DNA from: Paraconexibacter antarcticus
Lineage (GTDB): Bacteria > Actinomycetota > Thermoleophilia > Solirubrobacterales > Solirubrobacteraceae
Reading direction: 5' to 3'
Assembly: GCF_024220175.1 (NCBI RefSeq)
Contig: NZ_CP098502.1
Location: 3,910,514-3,974,513 of the forward strand
DNA: 64,000 nucleotides
In this document: positions 33,197 to 44,437 of the stretch, piece by piece
Position numbering within the stretch: the first letter of the stretch is position 1
Layout of the letters: each line of letters opens with the position of its first letter
Translations under genes and position numbers: made by a program
Notes under the pieces: model-generated
The model's database searches: none
The model's input: the letters and a program-made list of their open reading frames with translations, nothing else
What the model was told of the DNA's origin: nothing

Positions 33197-34186
33197 CTAG
33201 ACCAGGCCGAGACCCTTCACCGCGTCGCGCTCGCCGACGAGCTCGGCGACGGTCGCGTCGATCTTCTCCTGCGCGAACTCCGGGATGTCGAGACCCTGGA
33301 CGATCGAGTACTCGCCGCCCGAGCACGTCACGGGGAACGAGGTGATGATGCCCTCGGTGACGCCGTAAGAGCCGTCGGACGGCACGGCCATGGAGACGTA
33401 GTCACCCTCCGGCGTGCCGAGGACCCAGTCGTGGACGTGGTCGATCGCGGCCGAGGCGGCCGACGCGGCCGACGACGCGCCGCGCGCGTCGATGATCGCC
33501 GCGCCGCGCTTGCCGACCGTCGGCTGGTAGGTCTCGCGGTACCAGTCGAGGTCCGAGCCGATGGCCTCGAACGCGTTCTGGCCCTTCACCTCGGCGTGGT
33601 AGAGGTCGGGGAACATCGTCGGGGAGTGGTTGCCCCAGATCGACATCTTCTTGATGTCGGTGACGGCGCAGCCGGCCTTCTCGGCGAGCTGGGCGATCGC
33701 GCGGTTGTGGTCCAGGCGCGTCATCGCGGTGAAGCGCTCCTTCGGCACGTCCGGGGCGTTGCTCTGCGCGATGAGGGCGTTCGTGTTGGCGGGGTTGCCG
33801 ACGACGAGGACCTTGATGTCCGACGCGGCACCGGCGTTGATCGCCTCACCCTGCGGCTTGAAGATCGCGCCGTTCGCCTCGAGGAGGTCGGCGCGCTCCA
33901 TGCCCGGGCCACGCGGACGGGCGCCCACGAGCAGGCCGATGTTGCAGCCGTCGAAGCCGGCCGTCGGGTTGTCGTGGATGTCGATGCCGGCCAGCAGCGG
34001 GAAGGCGCAGTCGTTGAGCTCCATGGCCGTGCCCTCGGCGGCCTTGACCGCCTGCGGGATCTCGAGGAGGTTCAGGTGGACCTTGGTGTCGGGGCCCAGC
34101 AGCGCGCCGGAGGCGATGCGGAACAGGAGGGCGTAGCCGATCTGGCCGGCGGCGCCGGTGACGGTGACCTTGACGGGGGTGCTCAT
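33197..34186 (-). CDS. mdh: Malate dehydrogenase (NAD-dependent)
   Basis: A 329-residue TCA-cycle enzyme converting malate to oxaloacetate. [19 protein letters not shown] is the NAD-binding loop, [19 protein letters not shown] holds substrate-binding arginines, and [12 protein letters not shown] follows. [14 protein letters not shown] and the catalytic [12 protein letters not shown] (histidine) place it in the cytosolic-type MDH group (TIGR01759-like). AAGGAG lies about 12 bases before the ATG. It is 56 bases downstream of idh on the same strand, so a TCA operon is likely. Confidence 0.96.
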   Translation of the reverse strand: MSTPVKVTVTGAAGQIGYALLFRIASGALLGPDTKVHLNLLEIPQAVKAAEGTAMELNDCAFPLLAGIDIHDNPTAGFDGCNIGLLVGARPRGPGMERADLLEANGAIFKPQGEAINAGAASDIKVLVVGNPANTNALIAQSNAPDVPKERFTAMTRLDHNRAIAQLAEKAGCAVTDIKKMSIWGNHSPTMFPDLYHAEVKGQNAFEAIGSDLDWYRETYQPTVGKRGAAIIDARGASSAASAASAAIDHVHDWVLGTPEGDYVSMAVPSDGSYGVTEGIITSFPVTCSGGEYSIVQGLDIPEFAQEKIDATVAELVGERDAVKGLGLV

Positions 34187-34242
34187 TGTCGGGGTGTTCT
34201 CCTTGGGGGGTGTGAGGTCGGACGCTAGCGGGCGACGCGCGG

Positions 34243-36366
<2,124 letters not shown>

Positions 36367-36806
36367 GGCGGAGGTCCGGTGGGTCGGTGCCGGGACAGGC
36401 CGACAGGGTGTCAGGGGCGGGGCAGCGGGCGACACGCTATCGAGCCGTGCCAGTCGGGCCCGTGCGGGTGCGAACCCGTTCTTGCCGTCGCGCACGCGGG
36501 TCCGCGGTTCCTGGCATCCGGGCGGGCGCCGGTTCTGCGTCGGTCCGCCGCGCCAGACATCCGGCAACCTGAGCTCGGGAGCCGCCGTTGGCCCGCCCTC
36601 GCCGGCCGACTGCTTCTCGAAGTCGACGCAGTGGCCCCACGCGCGTGAAGTACGCCGGTGACCATCATCGACGGTCGCCGCGTGGCCCTGAGCTTCACCC
36701 GAGCTCCGCGCCGCCGGCGGCCCGTCGCCCGGAAGCACGTCGCCCAGAAACCGGAGGTCGGCGAGCGCCCAGTGAACGCCCACGGTCAGTCGACTAGCCT
36801 TCACCC
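36367..36806. other. Intergenic region between divergent idh and aidB
   Basis: About 440 bases without a gene I can support. Frames here show no family resemblance. It holds the idh leader on one side and, on the other, TAGCCT at 36795-36800, six bases before the aidB start. I recognise no riboswitch. Confidence 0.5.
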
Positions 36807-38465
36807 ATGTCCGTCGCCGAGCCCGCCGCGCACCACACCGCCGAGACCCACGCGGTGACGAACCAGGCGCCGCCGCTGGCGCCGCTGAACCTCTTCACGA
36901 CGAACGCCCCGCTCGTCGAGGCGCTCGAGCGCGAGGGTGGCGGCTGGGCCACGGCGCGCGTCACCGAGCTCGGCGCCGCGTACGGCGACGTCCCGCTCCG
37001 CGAGTGGGGCCCGCAGGCGAACGAGAACGAGCCCGTCCTGCGCACGCACGACCGCTACGGGAACCGGATCGACGAGGTCGAGTTCCACCCGGCCTACCAC
37101 TCGCTCATGACGCTCTCCTCGCAGTTCGAGCTCCACTCGCTGCCCTGGACGACGACGGAGGACGGCGCCCACGTCGCGCGCACGGCGATGTACCTCACCA
37201 GCGGCCAGACCGAGGCCGGTCACGGCTGCCCCATCACGATGACCTTCGCGGCGATCCCTGCGCTGCGCACGACGCCGGCGCTCGCCGCCGAGTGGGAGCC
37301 GCTCCTCACCGCCCCCGCCTACGACGGCACGCTGCGCCCCGCCGCCGAGAAGGGCAGCGCGAAGTGCGGCATGGGGATGACCGAGAAGCAGGGCGGCTCC
37401 GACGTACGCTCGAACACGACGACCGCCGTCCCCGTGAGCGGCAGCGGCGGCCCCGGCGAGGAGTACCTCATCCGCGGGCACAAGTGGTTCACCTCCGCGC
37501 CGATGTGCGACCTCTTCCTCGTCCTCGCGCAGACCGACGAGGGCGTCGGGTGCTTCGCCGTCCCGCGCATCCTCCCCGACGGCTCGCGCAACGTCTTCCG
37601 CCTGCAGCGGCTGAAGGACAAGCTCGGCAACCGCTCCAACGCGAGCTCCGAGGTCGAGTTCGACGGCACGTGGGGCCGCATGGTCGGGGAGCCCGGCCGC
37701 GGGGTCCCGACGATCATCGAGATGGTCGGGCACACCCGCCTGGACTGCATCATCGGGTCGGCGGCGAACATGCGGGCCGCGGTGACGAACGCGACCTGGC
37801 ACGCCGCCCACCGGGCGGCGTTCGGGAAGACGCTCATCGACCAGCCGCTCATGCAGAACGTGCTCGCGGACCTCGCCCTCGAGAGCGAGGCGGCGACCGC
37901 GCTGGCCATGCGCCTCGCGCGCGCCTACGACGAAGGCGACGTGGCGCTCCGCCGCCTCGGCACCGCGGTCGGCAAGTACTGGGTCTGCAAGCGCACGCCG
38001 GCCGTCGCGGTCGAGGCGCTCGAGTGCCTCGGCGGCAACGGCTACGTCGAGGAGTCCGGCATGCCGCGCATCTACCGCGAGGCGCCGCTGAACTCGATCT
38101 GGGAGGGCTCCGGGAACGTCAACGCGCTCGACGTCCTGCGCGCGCTCGCCAAGCAGCCCGAGACGCTCGAGGCGTACTTCGCCGAACTCGGCACCGCGGC
38201 CGGCGCGGACCCGCGCTACGACGCCTTCGTCGACGGCCTCCACGCCGCGTTCGCCGACCCGGACGCGATCGAGGTCCGCGCCCGCCGCGTCGTCGAGCAC
38301 CTCGCGCTCGCCTGGCAGGCGTCCCTCCTCCTGCGCCACGCCCCCCACGCGGTCGCCGATGCGTTCTGCGCCGCGCGCCTGGCCGGGGACAGCGGCCTCG
38401 CCTTCGGGACGCTGCCCGCCGGCACCGACTTCCGCGCGATCATCGACCGTGCGATGCCGGCCTGA
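36807..38465 (+). CDS. aidB: AidB-type acyl-CoA dehydrogenase (DNA alkylation response)
   Basis: A 552-residue FAD-binding protein. [18 protein letters not shown] and the [28 protein letters not shown] region, given by its ends at about residues 71-98, are AidB-specific. The flavin-binding blocks [18 protein letters not shown] and [14 protein letters not shown] are intact. The C-terminal [20 protein letters not shown] and SIWEGSGNV segments follow. In E. coli, AidB is induced by alkylating agents and is thought to bind DNA and destroy alkylators. TAGCCT six bases before the ATG suggests a leaderless mRNA. No Ada-type operator is evident. Confidence 0.9.
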   Translation: MSVAEPAAHHTAETHAVTNQAPPLAPLNLFTTNAPLVEALEREGGGWATARVTELGAAYGDVPLREWGPQANENEPVLRTHDRYGNRIDEVEFHPAYHSLMTLSSQFELHSLPWTTTEDGAHVARTAMYLTSGQTEAGHGCPITMTFAAIPALRTTPALAAEWEPLLTAPAYDGTLRPAAEKGSAKCGMGMTEKQGGSDVRSNTTTAVPVSGSGGPGEEYLIRGHKWFTSAPMCDLFLVLAQTDEGVGCFAVPRILPDGSRNVFRLQRLKDKLGNRSNASSEVEFDGTWGRMVGEPGRGVPTIIEMVGHTRLDCIIGSAANMRAAVTNATWHAAHRAAFGKTLIDQPLMQNVLADLALESEAATALAMRLARAYDEGDVALRRLGTAVGKYWVCKRTPAVAVEALECLGGNGYVEESGMPRIYREAPLNSIWEGSGNVNALDVLRALAKQPETLEAYFAELGTAAGADPRYDAFVDGLHAAFADPDAIEVRARRVVEHLALAWQASLLLRHAPHAVADAFCAARLAGDSGLAFGTLPAGTDFRAIIDRAMPA

Positions 38466-38606
38466 CCTCGATCGCCGACAGTACGCCGGCTGACCGTCGG
38501 GACGAGCCGGACCCGCGTACCTGAACGCAACCTGTGAGACCGCCAAGAGCCGGCACACCGTCCCCCCGCCCGGCGCGTAGGATCGCGTGATCCTGGGGGT
38601 GCCGAC

Positions 38607-39800
38607 ATGAGCAGCACGAGCACGCCGACGTCGTCGGCCCGTCCATCCTGCCCCCGCCCCGTCCCGTTCCAGCGGACGACTGCGAGCGTCTCCGGCGCCG
38701 CCGCCGTGGCTGCCGCGATCGCGGCCGGGGAGCTGAAGGCGCGCGGCCCGGCCACCCGCCGCTGCGAGGAGCTGCTGGCCCGGGCGCTCGGCGCCGGAGC
38801 CGTCCTGATGGTCCAGTCGTGCACCGCCGCCCTCGAGCTCGCGATGCGCCTGCTCGATCTCGGCCCCGGCGACGAGGTCGTCATGCCGTCGTTCGGGTTC
38901 GCGTCGTCCGCGAACGCCGTCGTCCTGCGCGGCGGGGTCCCCGTCTTCGTCGACATCGACCCGGCGACCGGCAACGTCGACCCGGACGCCGTGGAGGCGG
39001 CCGTGACGACGAGGACCCGGGCGATCGTGCCGGTGCACTACGCGGGCGTCGGGGCCGACATGGACCGGCTGCGCGCCATCGCCAAGCCCCGCGGGATCGC
39101 GCTCGTCGAAGATGCCGCCCAGGGGATCGGCGCGACGTACCGCGGCCGCGCGCTCGGCTCGATCGGCAGCCTCGGCGCCCTGAGCTTCGACGCGACGAAG
39201 AACCTCACCAGCGGCAGCGGCGGCGCCCTCGTCGTCAACGACCGCGCCCTCGTGGCCCGCGCCGAGGCGCTGCGCGACTACGGCACCGACCGCGCGCGCT
39301 TCACCCGCGGCGAGGTCACGCGCTACCGCTGGATCGACGCCGGCTCGAACTTCGCCCTCAACGAGCTCGCCGCCGCCTACCTGGCGCCGCAGCTCGAGGA
39401 GCTCGACGCGATCACCGCGGCGCGGCGCCTCGTGTGGGACCGGTTCCACGCGGCGCTCGGCCCCGCCGAATGGGCCGGGCACCTCACGCGCCCCGTCGTC
39501 CCCGGCGAGTGCCGTTCGAACGCCCACATCTACGCGGTGACGCTCCCGACGCACGCCGCCCGCGAGCAGCTGCGGCGCGATCTCGGCGCCCTGGGCGTCG
39601 AGGCCACCTTCCACTACGTCCCGCTGCACTCCTCGCCCGCCGGCCTGCGGCACGCGCGCGTCCACGGCGACCTCGCCGGGACCGAGAGCTTCGCCGCCCG
39701 CCTGCTGCGCCTCCCGCTGCACACCTACATGGCGCCACACGACGCCGACCGCGTCATCGAGGCGCTGCTCGAGGTCCTCCCCACCGCGGTCGCCGCGTGA
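38607..39800 (+). CDS. DegT/DnrJ/EryC1 (WecE-like) sugar aminotransferase
   Basis: A 397-residue PLP-dependent enzyme, probably transaminating a nucleotide-linked 4-keto-6-deoxyhexose. SCTAALELAMRLLDLGPGDE, VEDAAQGIGATYRG and SFDATKNLTSGSGGAL (with the PLP lysine in TKN) are family signatures. RGEVTRYRWIDAGSNF resembles dTDP-4-amino-4,6-dideoxygalactose transaminase (WecE/RffA). The product suggests a surface glycan or glycosylated metabolite. A TAGGAT -10 lies 23 bases upstream, with GGGGGT before the ATG. It heads a cassette with a coiled-coil protein and a glycosyltransferase. Confidence 0.9.
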   Translation: MSSTSTPTSSARPSCPRPVPFQRTTASVSGAAAVAAAIAAGELKARGPATRRCEELLARALGAGAVLMVQSCTAALELAMRLLDLGPGDEVVMPSFGFASSANAVVLRGGVPVFVDIDPATGNVDPDAVEAAVTTRTRAIVPVHYAGVGADMDRLRAIAKPRGIALVEDAAQGIGATYRGRALGSIGSLGALSFDATKNLTSGSGGALVVNDRALVARAEALRDYGTDRARFTRGEVTRYRWIDAGSNFALNELAAAYLAPQLEELDAITAARRLVWDRFHAALGPAEWAGHLTRPVVPGECRSNAHIYAVTLPTHAAREQLRRDLGALGVEATFHYVPLHSSPAGLRHARVHGDLAGTESFAARLLRLPLHTYMAPHDADRVIEALLEVLPTAVAA

Positions 39801-39843
39801 GGGTCCGCGGGGCGCGGCGGGCGACGCGCGGCCGGGCCACCCG

Positions 39844-40191
39844 ATGACCGACCCCACCGTCGCCCAGCTCGACCGCGAGCTCGCCGCCCAGGCCGCCGCC
39901 GCCCACGCCGCGCTCGCCGCCGAGCAGCAGCACTCGGCGACGCTCGCCGCCCGGCTCGCGCAGACCGAGAAGGAGCTGACCTACGCGCTGGAGGACGCGC
40001 GGGCGGAGCTCGCCGCGGTCCGGGTGGAGCTCGGCCGCACGCGCGCCGAGGTGCAGTGGCTGCGGCGCGCGGGCATCGACCTGAACGCCGTCATGGCGCA
40101 CCCCGCCGCGCGCGCCGCGCGGGCCACGGGCCGCGCCGCGCGTGCGGTGTCCCGCGGCGCCGGGCGCGCGCGCCGCACCCTCGGGAGCTGA
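39844..40191 (+). CDS. Small coiled-coil protein in sugar-transfer cassette
   Basis: A 115-residue protein. Residues 5-72 are a heptad-like helix rich in Ala, Gln and Glu (LAARLAQTEKELTYALEDAR). The C-terminal 35 residues are Ala/Arg-rich (AARATGRAARAVSRGAGRAR), strongly basic and possibly amphipathic. No family is recognised. The next gene begins four bases after its stop, so it is co-translated with the glycosyltransferase. It may tether or oligomerise that enzyme, which is inference. Confidence 0.7.
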   Translation: MTDPTVAQLDRELAAQAAAAHAALAAEQQHSATLAARLAQTEKELTYALEDARAELAAVRVELGRTRAEVQWLRRAGIDLNAVMAHPAARAARATGRAARAVSRGAGRARRTLGS

Positions 40192-40194
40192 CCG

Positions 40195-41394
40195 GTGACC
40201 GACGACGGCACCGGCGTCCGGACCGCCCCGCGCGGCCGGCTCATCGACGCCGGCCCCACCGGCCGGCCGCACGTCTACACGCCGATCACCGACGTCCTCG
40301 ACGGGCGCATCGCCCCGCTCGAGCCCCTCCCCGAGAGCACCCCCGATCGGCCCCTGCGGCTGGCGCTCGTCGTCCCGCACTTCGCCTTCGGCAGCGGAGG
40401 GCACCAGGTCGTCTTCGCGCTCGCCCACGAACTCGAGCAGCGTGGGCACACCGTCACGACGTGGGTCCACGATCCGCACGGCGAGCGGCCGGACGCGACG
40501 GGCGCGGTCCTGCGCGGCGCGATCCGCGAGCAGTACGTCGGGCTCGAGGGGCCGGTCTTCGCCGGCTTCGAGCACTGGGACGGCGCCGACGTCGTGCTCG
40601 CCACGGGGTGGCAGACCGTCTACCCGGCGATGTCGCTCCCCGGCTGCCGCGCCCGCGCGTACCTCGTGAACGACCACGAGCCCGAGTTCTACCCCACGTC
40701 GCTCGAGTCGCTGTTCGCGGCGCGGACCTACACGCTCGGCCTGCCGTGCTTCGTCGGCGGCGGACCGTGGCTGGCCGACCTGCTGACCACGCGCTACGGC
40801 GCGCAGGTCGCCGGGCGGTTCGCCTACCCGGTCGACCCGGCCTTCGGGCCGCGCCCGGTCGCGCGCCGCGACGACACGATCGTCGTGTACGGCCGCGACT
40901 CCACCCCGCGCCGTGCCGTCGCCCTCGCGCTCATCGCGCTGCAGGAGCTCAAGGCCCGGCGCCCGGACCTGCGCGTCGTGCTCTTCGGCGACCAGGGCGT
41001 CCCGGAGTGCACGTTCGCCTACGAGCACCTCGGCCCGATCGCGCCGGAGGACCTCTCGTGGGTGTATTCCGAGGCCACCGTCGGCCTCGCGTTCTCGCTC
41101 ACCCACGGGTCGCTCGTCCCCCACGACATGCTCGCCTGCGGACTGCCGGTCGTCGACCTCGACGGCTTCGGCACCGCGGCCGAGCACGCGGACACCGGCC
41201 TCGTCGAGCTCGCCGCCCTCTCCCCCCTGGCGATCGCCGCTGCCGTCGAGCGGCTGCTCGACGACCCGGAGGAGCGGGCGCGCCGGGCGCAGGCGGGCGC
41301 CGCCCACGTCGCGGCGGCGAGCTGGCAGCGCGCGGCCGACGCGGTCGAGGCGGGGCTCCGGACGATCCTGCGCGCCCGGGTCGGCGTCGCGTAG
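40195..41394 (+). CDS. Glycosyltransferase, GT4-like (rhamnosyltransferase WsaF-type)
   Basis: A 399-residue cytosolic GT-B-fold transferase from a GTG start. LALVVPHFAFGSGGHQVVFALAHELEQRGH, quoted by its ends (residues about 55-84), is the N-terminal GT-B glycine loop. ARAYLVNDHEPEFYP and the C-terminal WVYSEATVGLAFSLTHGSLVPHDMLACG region (acidic donor-binding site) resemble WsaF and related rhamnosyltransferases. It probably acts on cell-surface polysaccharide using a sugar made with the aminotransferase upstream. Donor and acceptor are undetermined. Confidence 0.83.
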   Translation: MTDDGTGVRTAPRGRLIDAGPTGRPHVYTPITDVLDGRIAPLEPLPESTPDRPLRLALVVPHFAFGSGGHQVVFALAHELEQRGHTVTTWVHDPHGERPDATGAVLRGAIREQYVGLEGPVFAGFEHWDGADVVLATGWQTVYPAMSLPGCRARAYLVNDHEPEFYPTSLESLFAARTYTLGLPCFVGGGPWLADLLTTRYGAQVAGRFAYPVDPAFGPRPVARRDDTIVVYGRDSTPRRAVALALIALQELKARRPDLRVVLFGDQGVPECTFAYEHLGPIAPEDLSWVYSEATVGLAFSLTHGSLVPHDMLACGLPVVDLDGFGTAAEHADTGLVELAALSPLAIAAAVERLLDDPEERARRAQAGAAHVAAASWQRAADAVEAGLRTILRARVGVA

Positions 41395-41444
41395 CGCACC
41401 GGGTCCGGTCGCCGCCCCGGCGCGCACCTGCCACGATGGTGTCC

Positions 41445-42608
41445 ATGCGCGGGGGACCGATTCAGCTCGCGAAGGTCTTCGGCATCCGCGTCGCGGTCAC
41501 GCCGAGCTGGTTCTTCGTCCTCTTCCTCCTCATCTACTGGCTGACGGGGTACTTCGGGGACGTCCTCGCCGGCTCCGACCAGGAGGCCTTCGCCTGCGCC
41601 GTCGGCGCGGCCCTCCTCTACATGGCCTCGCTCGTCGTCCACGAGCTCGGCCACGCGCTCGCCGCGCGCCGCGCCGGGATCGGCACGCGCGGCATCGACC
41701 TGTGGTTCTTCGGCGGCCTCGCGAAGCTCGACCGCGAGCCGGAGACCGCCGGCGAGGAGTTCCGGGTCGCCGCCGCCGGCCCGCTCGCGACCCTCCTCAT
41801 CATCGTCGTCTGCGTCGTCGCCGGGCTCGTCGGCTCGAAGGCGGGGACGTTCGCCGACACCGCGACGCTGAGTCAGACCGACGCGTCGCCGTTCAGCGCG
41901 CTCATCGGGTTCATCGCGGGAATCAACGTCCTGCTGCTGCTCTTCAACCTCGTCCCGGCCTACCCGCTCGACGGCGGCCGGATCGCGCGCGCGGCGGCGT
42001 GGCGCGCGACCGGTGACCGCAACCGCGGCACGCGCTTCGCGGGACGGCTCGGCCAGGGGTTCGCCTACCTGCTCATCGGCGTCGGCCTCGTCCTCGCCTT
42101 CAGCGGCAACGGCCTCAACGGCGTCTGGCTGATCGTCCTCGGCTGGTTCATGCTGCAGAGCGCCCGGGCCGCCGTCATCTCCTCGGGGGTGCGCGAGCGC
42201 CTGGAGGGCCTGACCGCCGCGGACATCATGGCCCCGGACCCGCTGACGATGCCGCCGGAGGTCACCGTCCGCGACGCCCAGGAGCACTGGTTCGGGGCAC
42301 GCGGCCTGCCGTTCATCTGCGTCGTCGCCGCCGACGGGCGCTACCTCGGGACCCTCCGCGCGGACCGCGTGCACGCCGCCCTGGCGGACGGACAGCCCGT
42401 CCTGCCGGTGGTCGAGCTCCTCGACCCGCCCGGCGGCCCGGACGATGCGCGCGTCACGCCGGAGACCGACCTCGAGGCGCTGCTGCAGACCCCGTCGCTG
42501 CGGCAGCTCGGCGTGGTCATGGTCGTCGACGCGCAGGACCGGCTGCAGGGCGTGGTCACCGCCGAGCAGGTCGGCCGCGCGCTCGCCGCCGCGGCCCCCG
42601 GCCGCTGA
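41445..42608 (+). CDS. Site-2 protease family (M50) zinc metalloprotease with CBS domains
   Basis: A 387-residue membrane protease. VVHELGHALAARR near residue 65 is the HExxH zinc motif inside a helix, and NLVPAYPLDGGRIARA near residue 175 supplies the third ligand (LDGG). About six hydrophobic segments are present. Residues 255-385 hold a CBS pair (IMAPDPLTMPPEVTVRDAQ; VVMVVDAQDRLQGVVTAEQV). It belongs to the Rip3/SpoIVFB-like group with C-terminal CBS. I prefer the ATG at 41445 because homologues begin MR and a CACGAT lies seven bases upstream; an in-frame ATG at 41436 is possible. Substrate unknown. Confidence 0.9.
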   Translation: MRGGPIQLAKVFGIRVAVTPSWFFVLFLLIYWLTGYFGDVLAGSDQEAFACAVGAALLYMASLVVHELGHALAARRAGIGTRGIDLWFFGGLAKLDREPETAGEEFRVAAAGPLATLLIIVVCVVAGLVGSKAGTFADTATLSQTDASPFSALIGFIAGINVLLLLFNLVPAYPLDGGRIARAAAWRATGDRNRGTRFAGRLGQGFAYLLIGVGLVLAFSGNGLNGVWLIVLGWFMLQSARAAVISSGVRERLEGLTAADIMAPDPLTMPPEVTVRDAQEHWFGARGLPFICVVAADGRYLGTLRADRVHAALADGQPVLPVVELLDPPGGPDDARVTPETDLEALLQTPSLRQLGVVMVVDAQDRLQGVVTAEQVGRALAAAAPGR

Positions 42609-42616
42609 AAATCCGC

Positions 42617-42655
42617 CCGTATCGGTCGGGTTTACCGGGCGTCCCGACGTTACGG
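42617..42655 (+). terminator. Hairpin between site-2 protease gene and sdh operon
   Basis: GTCGGG pairs with CCCGAC, and outer CCGTA pairs with TACGG across small internal loops. Confidence 0.55.
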
Positions 42656-42684
42656 ACCCGTAGGCCGCGATCCGGGGTCGCCCG

Positions 42685-42690
42685 TATAGA
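42685..42690 (+). promoter_or_regulatory. Candidate -10 element of sdh operon
   Basis: TATAGA sits 40 bases before the sdhA start, leaving a real 5' leader. No convincing -35 is visible. Confidence 0.4.
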
Positions 42691-42730
42691 GTGCGTCCCC
42701 GAAAGCCCGTCCGTCGCAGAGAGAGTCAAG

Positions 42731-44425
42731 TTGCCATCACATGACGTCCTGATCATCGGCGCAGGTCTCGCGGGCCAGCGAGCCGCCCTCGCCGCCGCCG
42801 AGACCGGCGTGACCGTCGCGATCATGAGCAAGGTCCATCCGGTCCGCTCCCACTCCGTCGCCGCGGCCGGCGGCATCAACGCCGCCGTCTCCGTCGACGA
42901 CGACTGGCGTTCGCACGCCTACGACACCGTCAAGGGCTCCGACTTCCTCGGAGACCAGGACGCGATCGAGGTGATGTGCTCCGAGGCGCCCAAGGAGGTC
43001 ATGCACCTCGAGCACATCGGCGTCACCTTCCACCGCAACGAGACGGGTCACCTCGACCTGCGCGCCTTCGGCGGCGCCTCGGTGAAGCGCACCGCGTACG
43101 TCGCGGACATCACCGGCCAGGCGATCCTCCACGTGCTCTACGAGCAGCTCATGAAGCACCATGAGACCGTCGACCGGTACGAGGAGTGGTTCACGACCTC
43201 GCTCATCCTCGACGCCGAGGGCACCTGCACCGGCTGCGTCGCGCGTCACATCCGCACCGGCCGGATGGAGGTCTTCACCGCGAAGAACGTCATCCTCGCC
43301 TCCGGCGGCGCGGGCCAGGTCTGGAAGCCCACGACCAACGCCCTCATCTGCACCGCGGACGGCATCGCGCAGGCCTACCGGGTCGGCGTGCCGCTCATGG
43401 ACATGGAGATGATCCAGTACCACCCGACCACGCTCGTCGAGAACGGCTTCCTCATCACCGAGGGCGCCCGCGGCGAGGGTGCGCACCTCCTGAACAAGGA
43501 CGGCGAGCGCTTCATGGAGAAGTACGCGCCGAACAAGATGGAGCTCGCCTCGCGCGACGTCGTCTCCCGCGCCGAGCAGACCGAGATCAACGAGGGCCGC
43601 GGCGTCGGCCTCAACGGCGAGGGCATCTACCTCGACATCACCGTCGTCCCGAAGAAGCGCACGCTCGAGGCGCTCCGCGAGATCGTCAACATCGGCAAGG
43701 ACTTCGCCGGCGTCGACATCACGCGCGAGCCGATCCTCATCCGCCCCGGCCAGCACTACATCATGGGCGGCGTCAAGACCGACATCGACGGCGCCACCCC
43801 GGTCAAGGGCCTGTACGCCGCCGGCGAGGTCGCCTGCGTCTCCGTCCACGGCGGCAACCGCCTCGGCGCGAACTCGCTGCTCGACACGCTCATCTTCGGC
43901 CGCCGCTCCGGCGAGCACGCCGCGGAGCGCTCCAAGCACATGGCGATGCCCGTCAACGACGACGCGATCCTCAAGCGCGACGAGGCGATGATCAGCGAGA
44001 TCATCAACCGCCCGAAGACCGGTCGCCGCATCTCCGAGATCAAGGACGAGCTCGGCACGATCATGAACCAGAAGCTCGCCGTCTACCGCGACGAGGCCGG
44101 CATGCTCGAGGCCCAGGAGGTCGTCAAGCGGCTGAAGGAGGAGTCCCGGTCGGCGTACATCGACGACCGCGGCACCGTCTTCAACCAGGACGTCCTCGGC
44201 GCGATCGAGCTCGGCTACATGCTCGATGCCGCCGAGTGCTGCGTGCTCGCCGCCCTCGAGCGCAAGGAGTCCCGCGGGGCCCAGTTCCGCACGGACTACC
44301 CCGAGCGCAACGACGAGGAATGGCAGAAGCACATCAACACGACGATCACCGCCGACGACGAGCCGGCGATCACCTACTCGCCGGTGACGATCACGCAGTG
44401 GCAGCCCGAAGAGCGCAAGTACTAG
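42731..44425 (+). CDS. sdhA: Succinate dehydrogenase flavoprotein subunit
   Basis: A 564-residue FAD enzyme that oxidises succinate to fumarate. DVLIIGAGLAGQRAALAAAE binds FAD, HSVAAAGGINAA carries the covalent-FAD histidine, and the capping domain and RPGQHYIMGGVKTDIDG with GGNRLGANSLLDTLIFGRR are intact. The start is a TTG at 42731 preceded by a weak AGAGAG; no in-frame ATG fits the N-terminal glycine loop. sdhB follows 12 bases later and then the HdrB-like sdhE, so all three are one operon. Unlike classical SDH there are no SdhC/SdhD-like helices in the cluster. Confidence 0.95.
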   Translation: MPSHDVLIIGAGLAGQRAALAAAETGVTVAIMSKVHPVRSHSVAAAGGINAAVSVDDDWRSHAYDTVKGSDFLGDQDAIEVMCSEAPKEVMHLEHIGVTFHRNETGHLDLRAFGGASVKRTAYVADITGQAILHVLYEQLMKHHETVDRYEEWFTTSLILDAEGTCTGCVARHIRTGRMEVFTAKNVILASGGAGQVWKPTTNALICTADGIAQAYRVGVPLMDMEMIQYHPTTLVENGFLITEGARGEGAHLLNKDGERFMEKYAPNKMELASRDVVSRAEQTEINEGRGVGLNGEGIYLDITVVPKKRTLEALREIVNIGKDFAGVDITREPILIRPGQHYIMGGVKTDIDGATPVKGLYAAGEVACVSVHGGNRLGANSLLDTLIFGRRSGEHAAERSKHMAMPVNDDAILKRDEAMISEIINRPKTGRRISEIKDELGTIMNQKLAVYRDEAGMLEAQEVVKRLKEESRSAYIDDRGTVFNQDVLGAIELGYMLDAAECCVLAALERKESRGAQFRTDYPERNDEEWQKHINTTITADDEPAITYSPVTITQWQPEERKY

Positions 44426-44437
44426 GAGCCCCGACCC

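Noticed and set aside
36478..36490. CGAAC and GTTC half-sites resembling another LexA box
   Set aside because: Spacer between half-sites is two bases instead of four, so the dyad cannot fit LexA.
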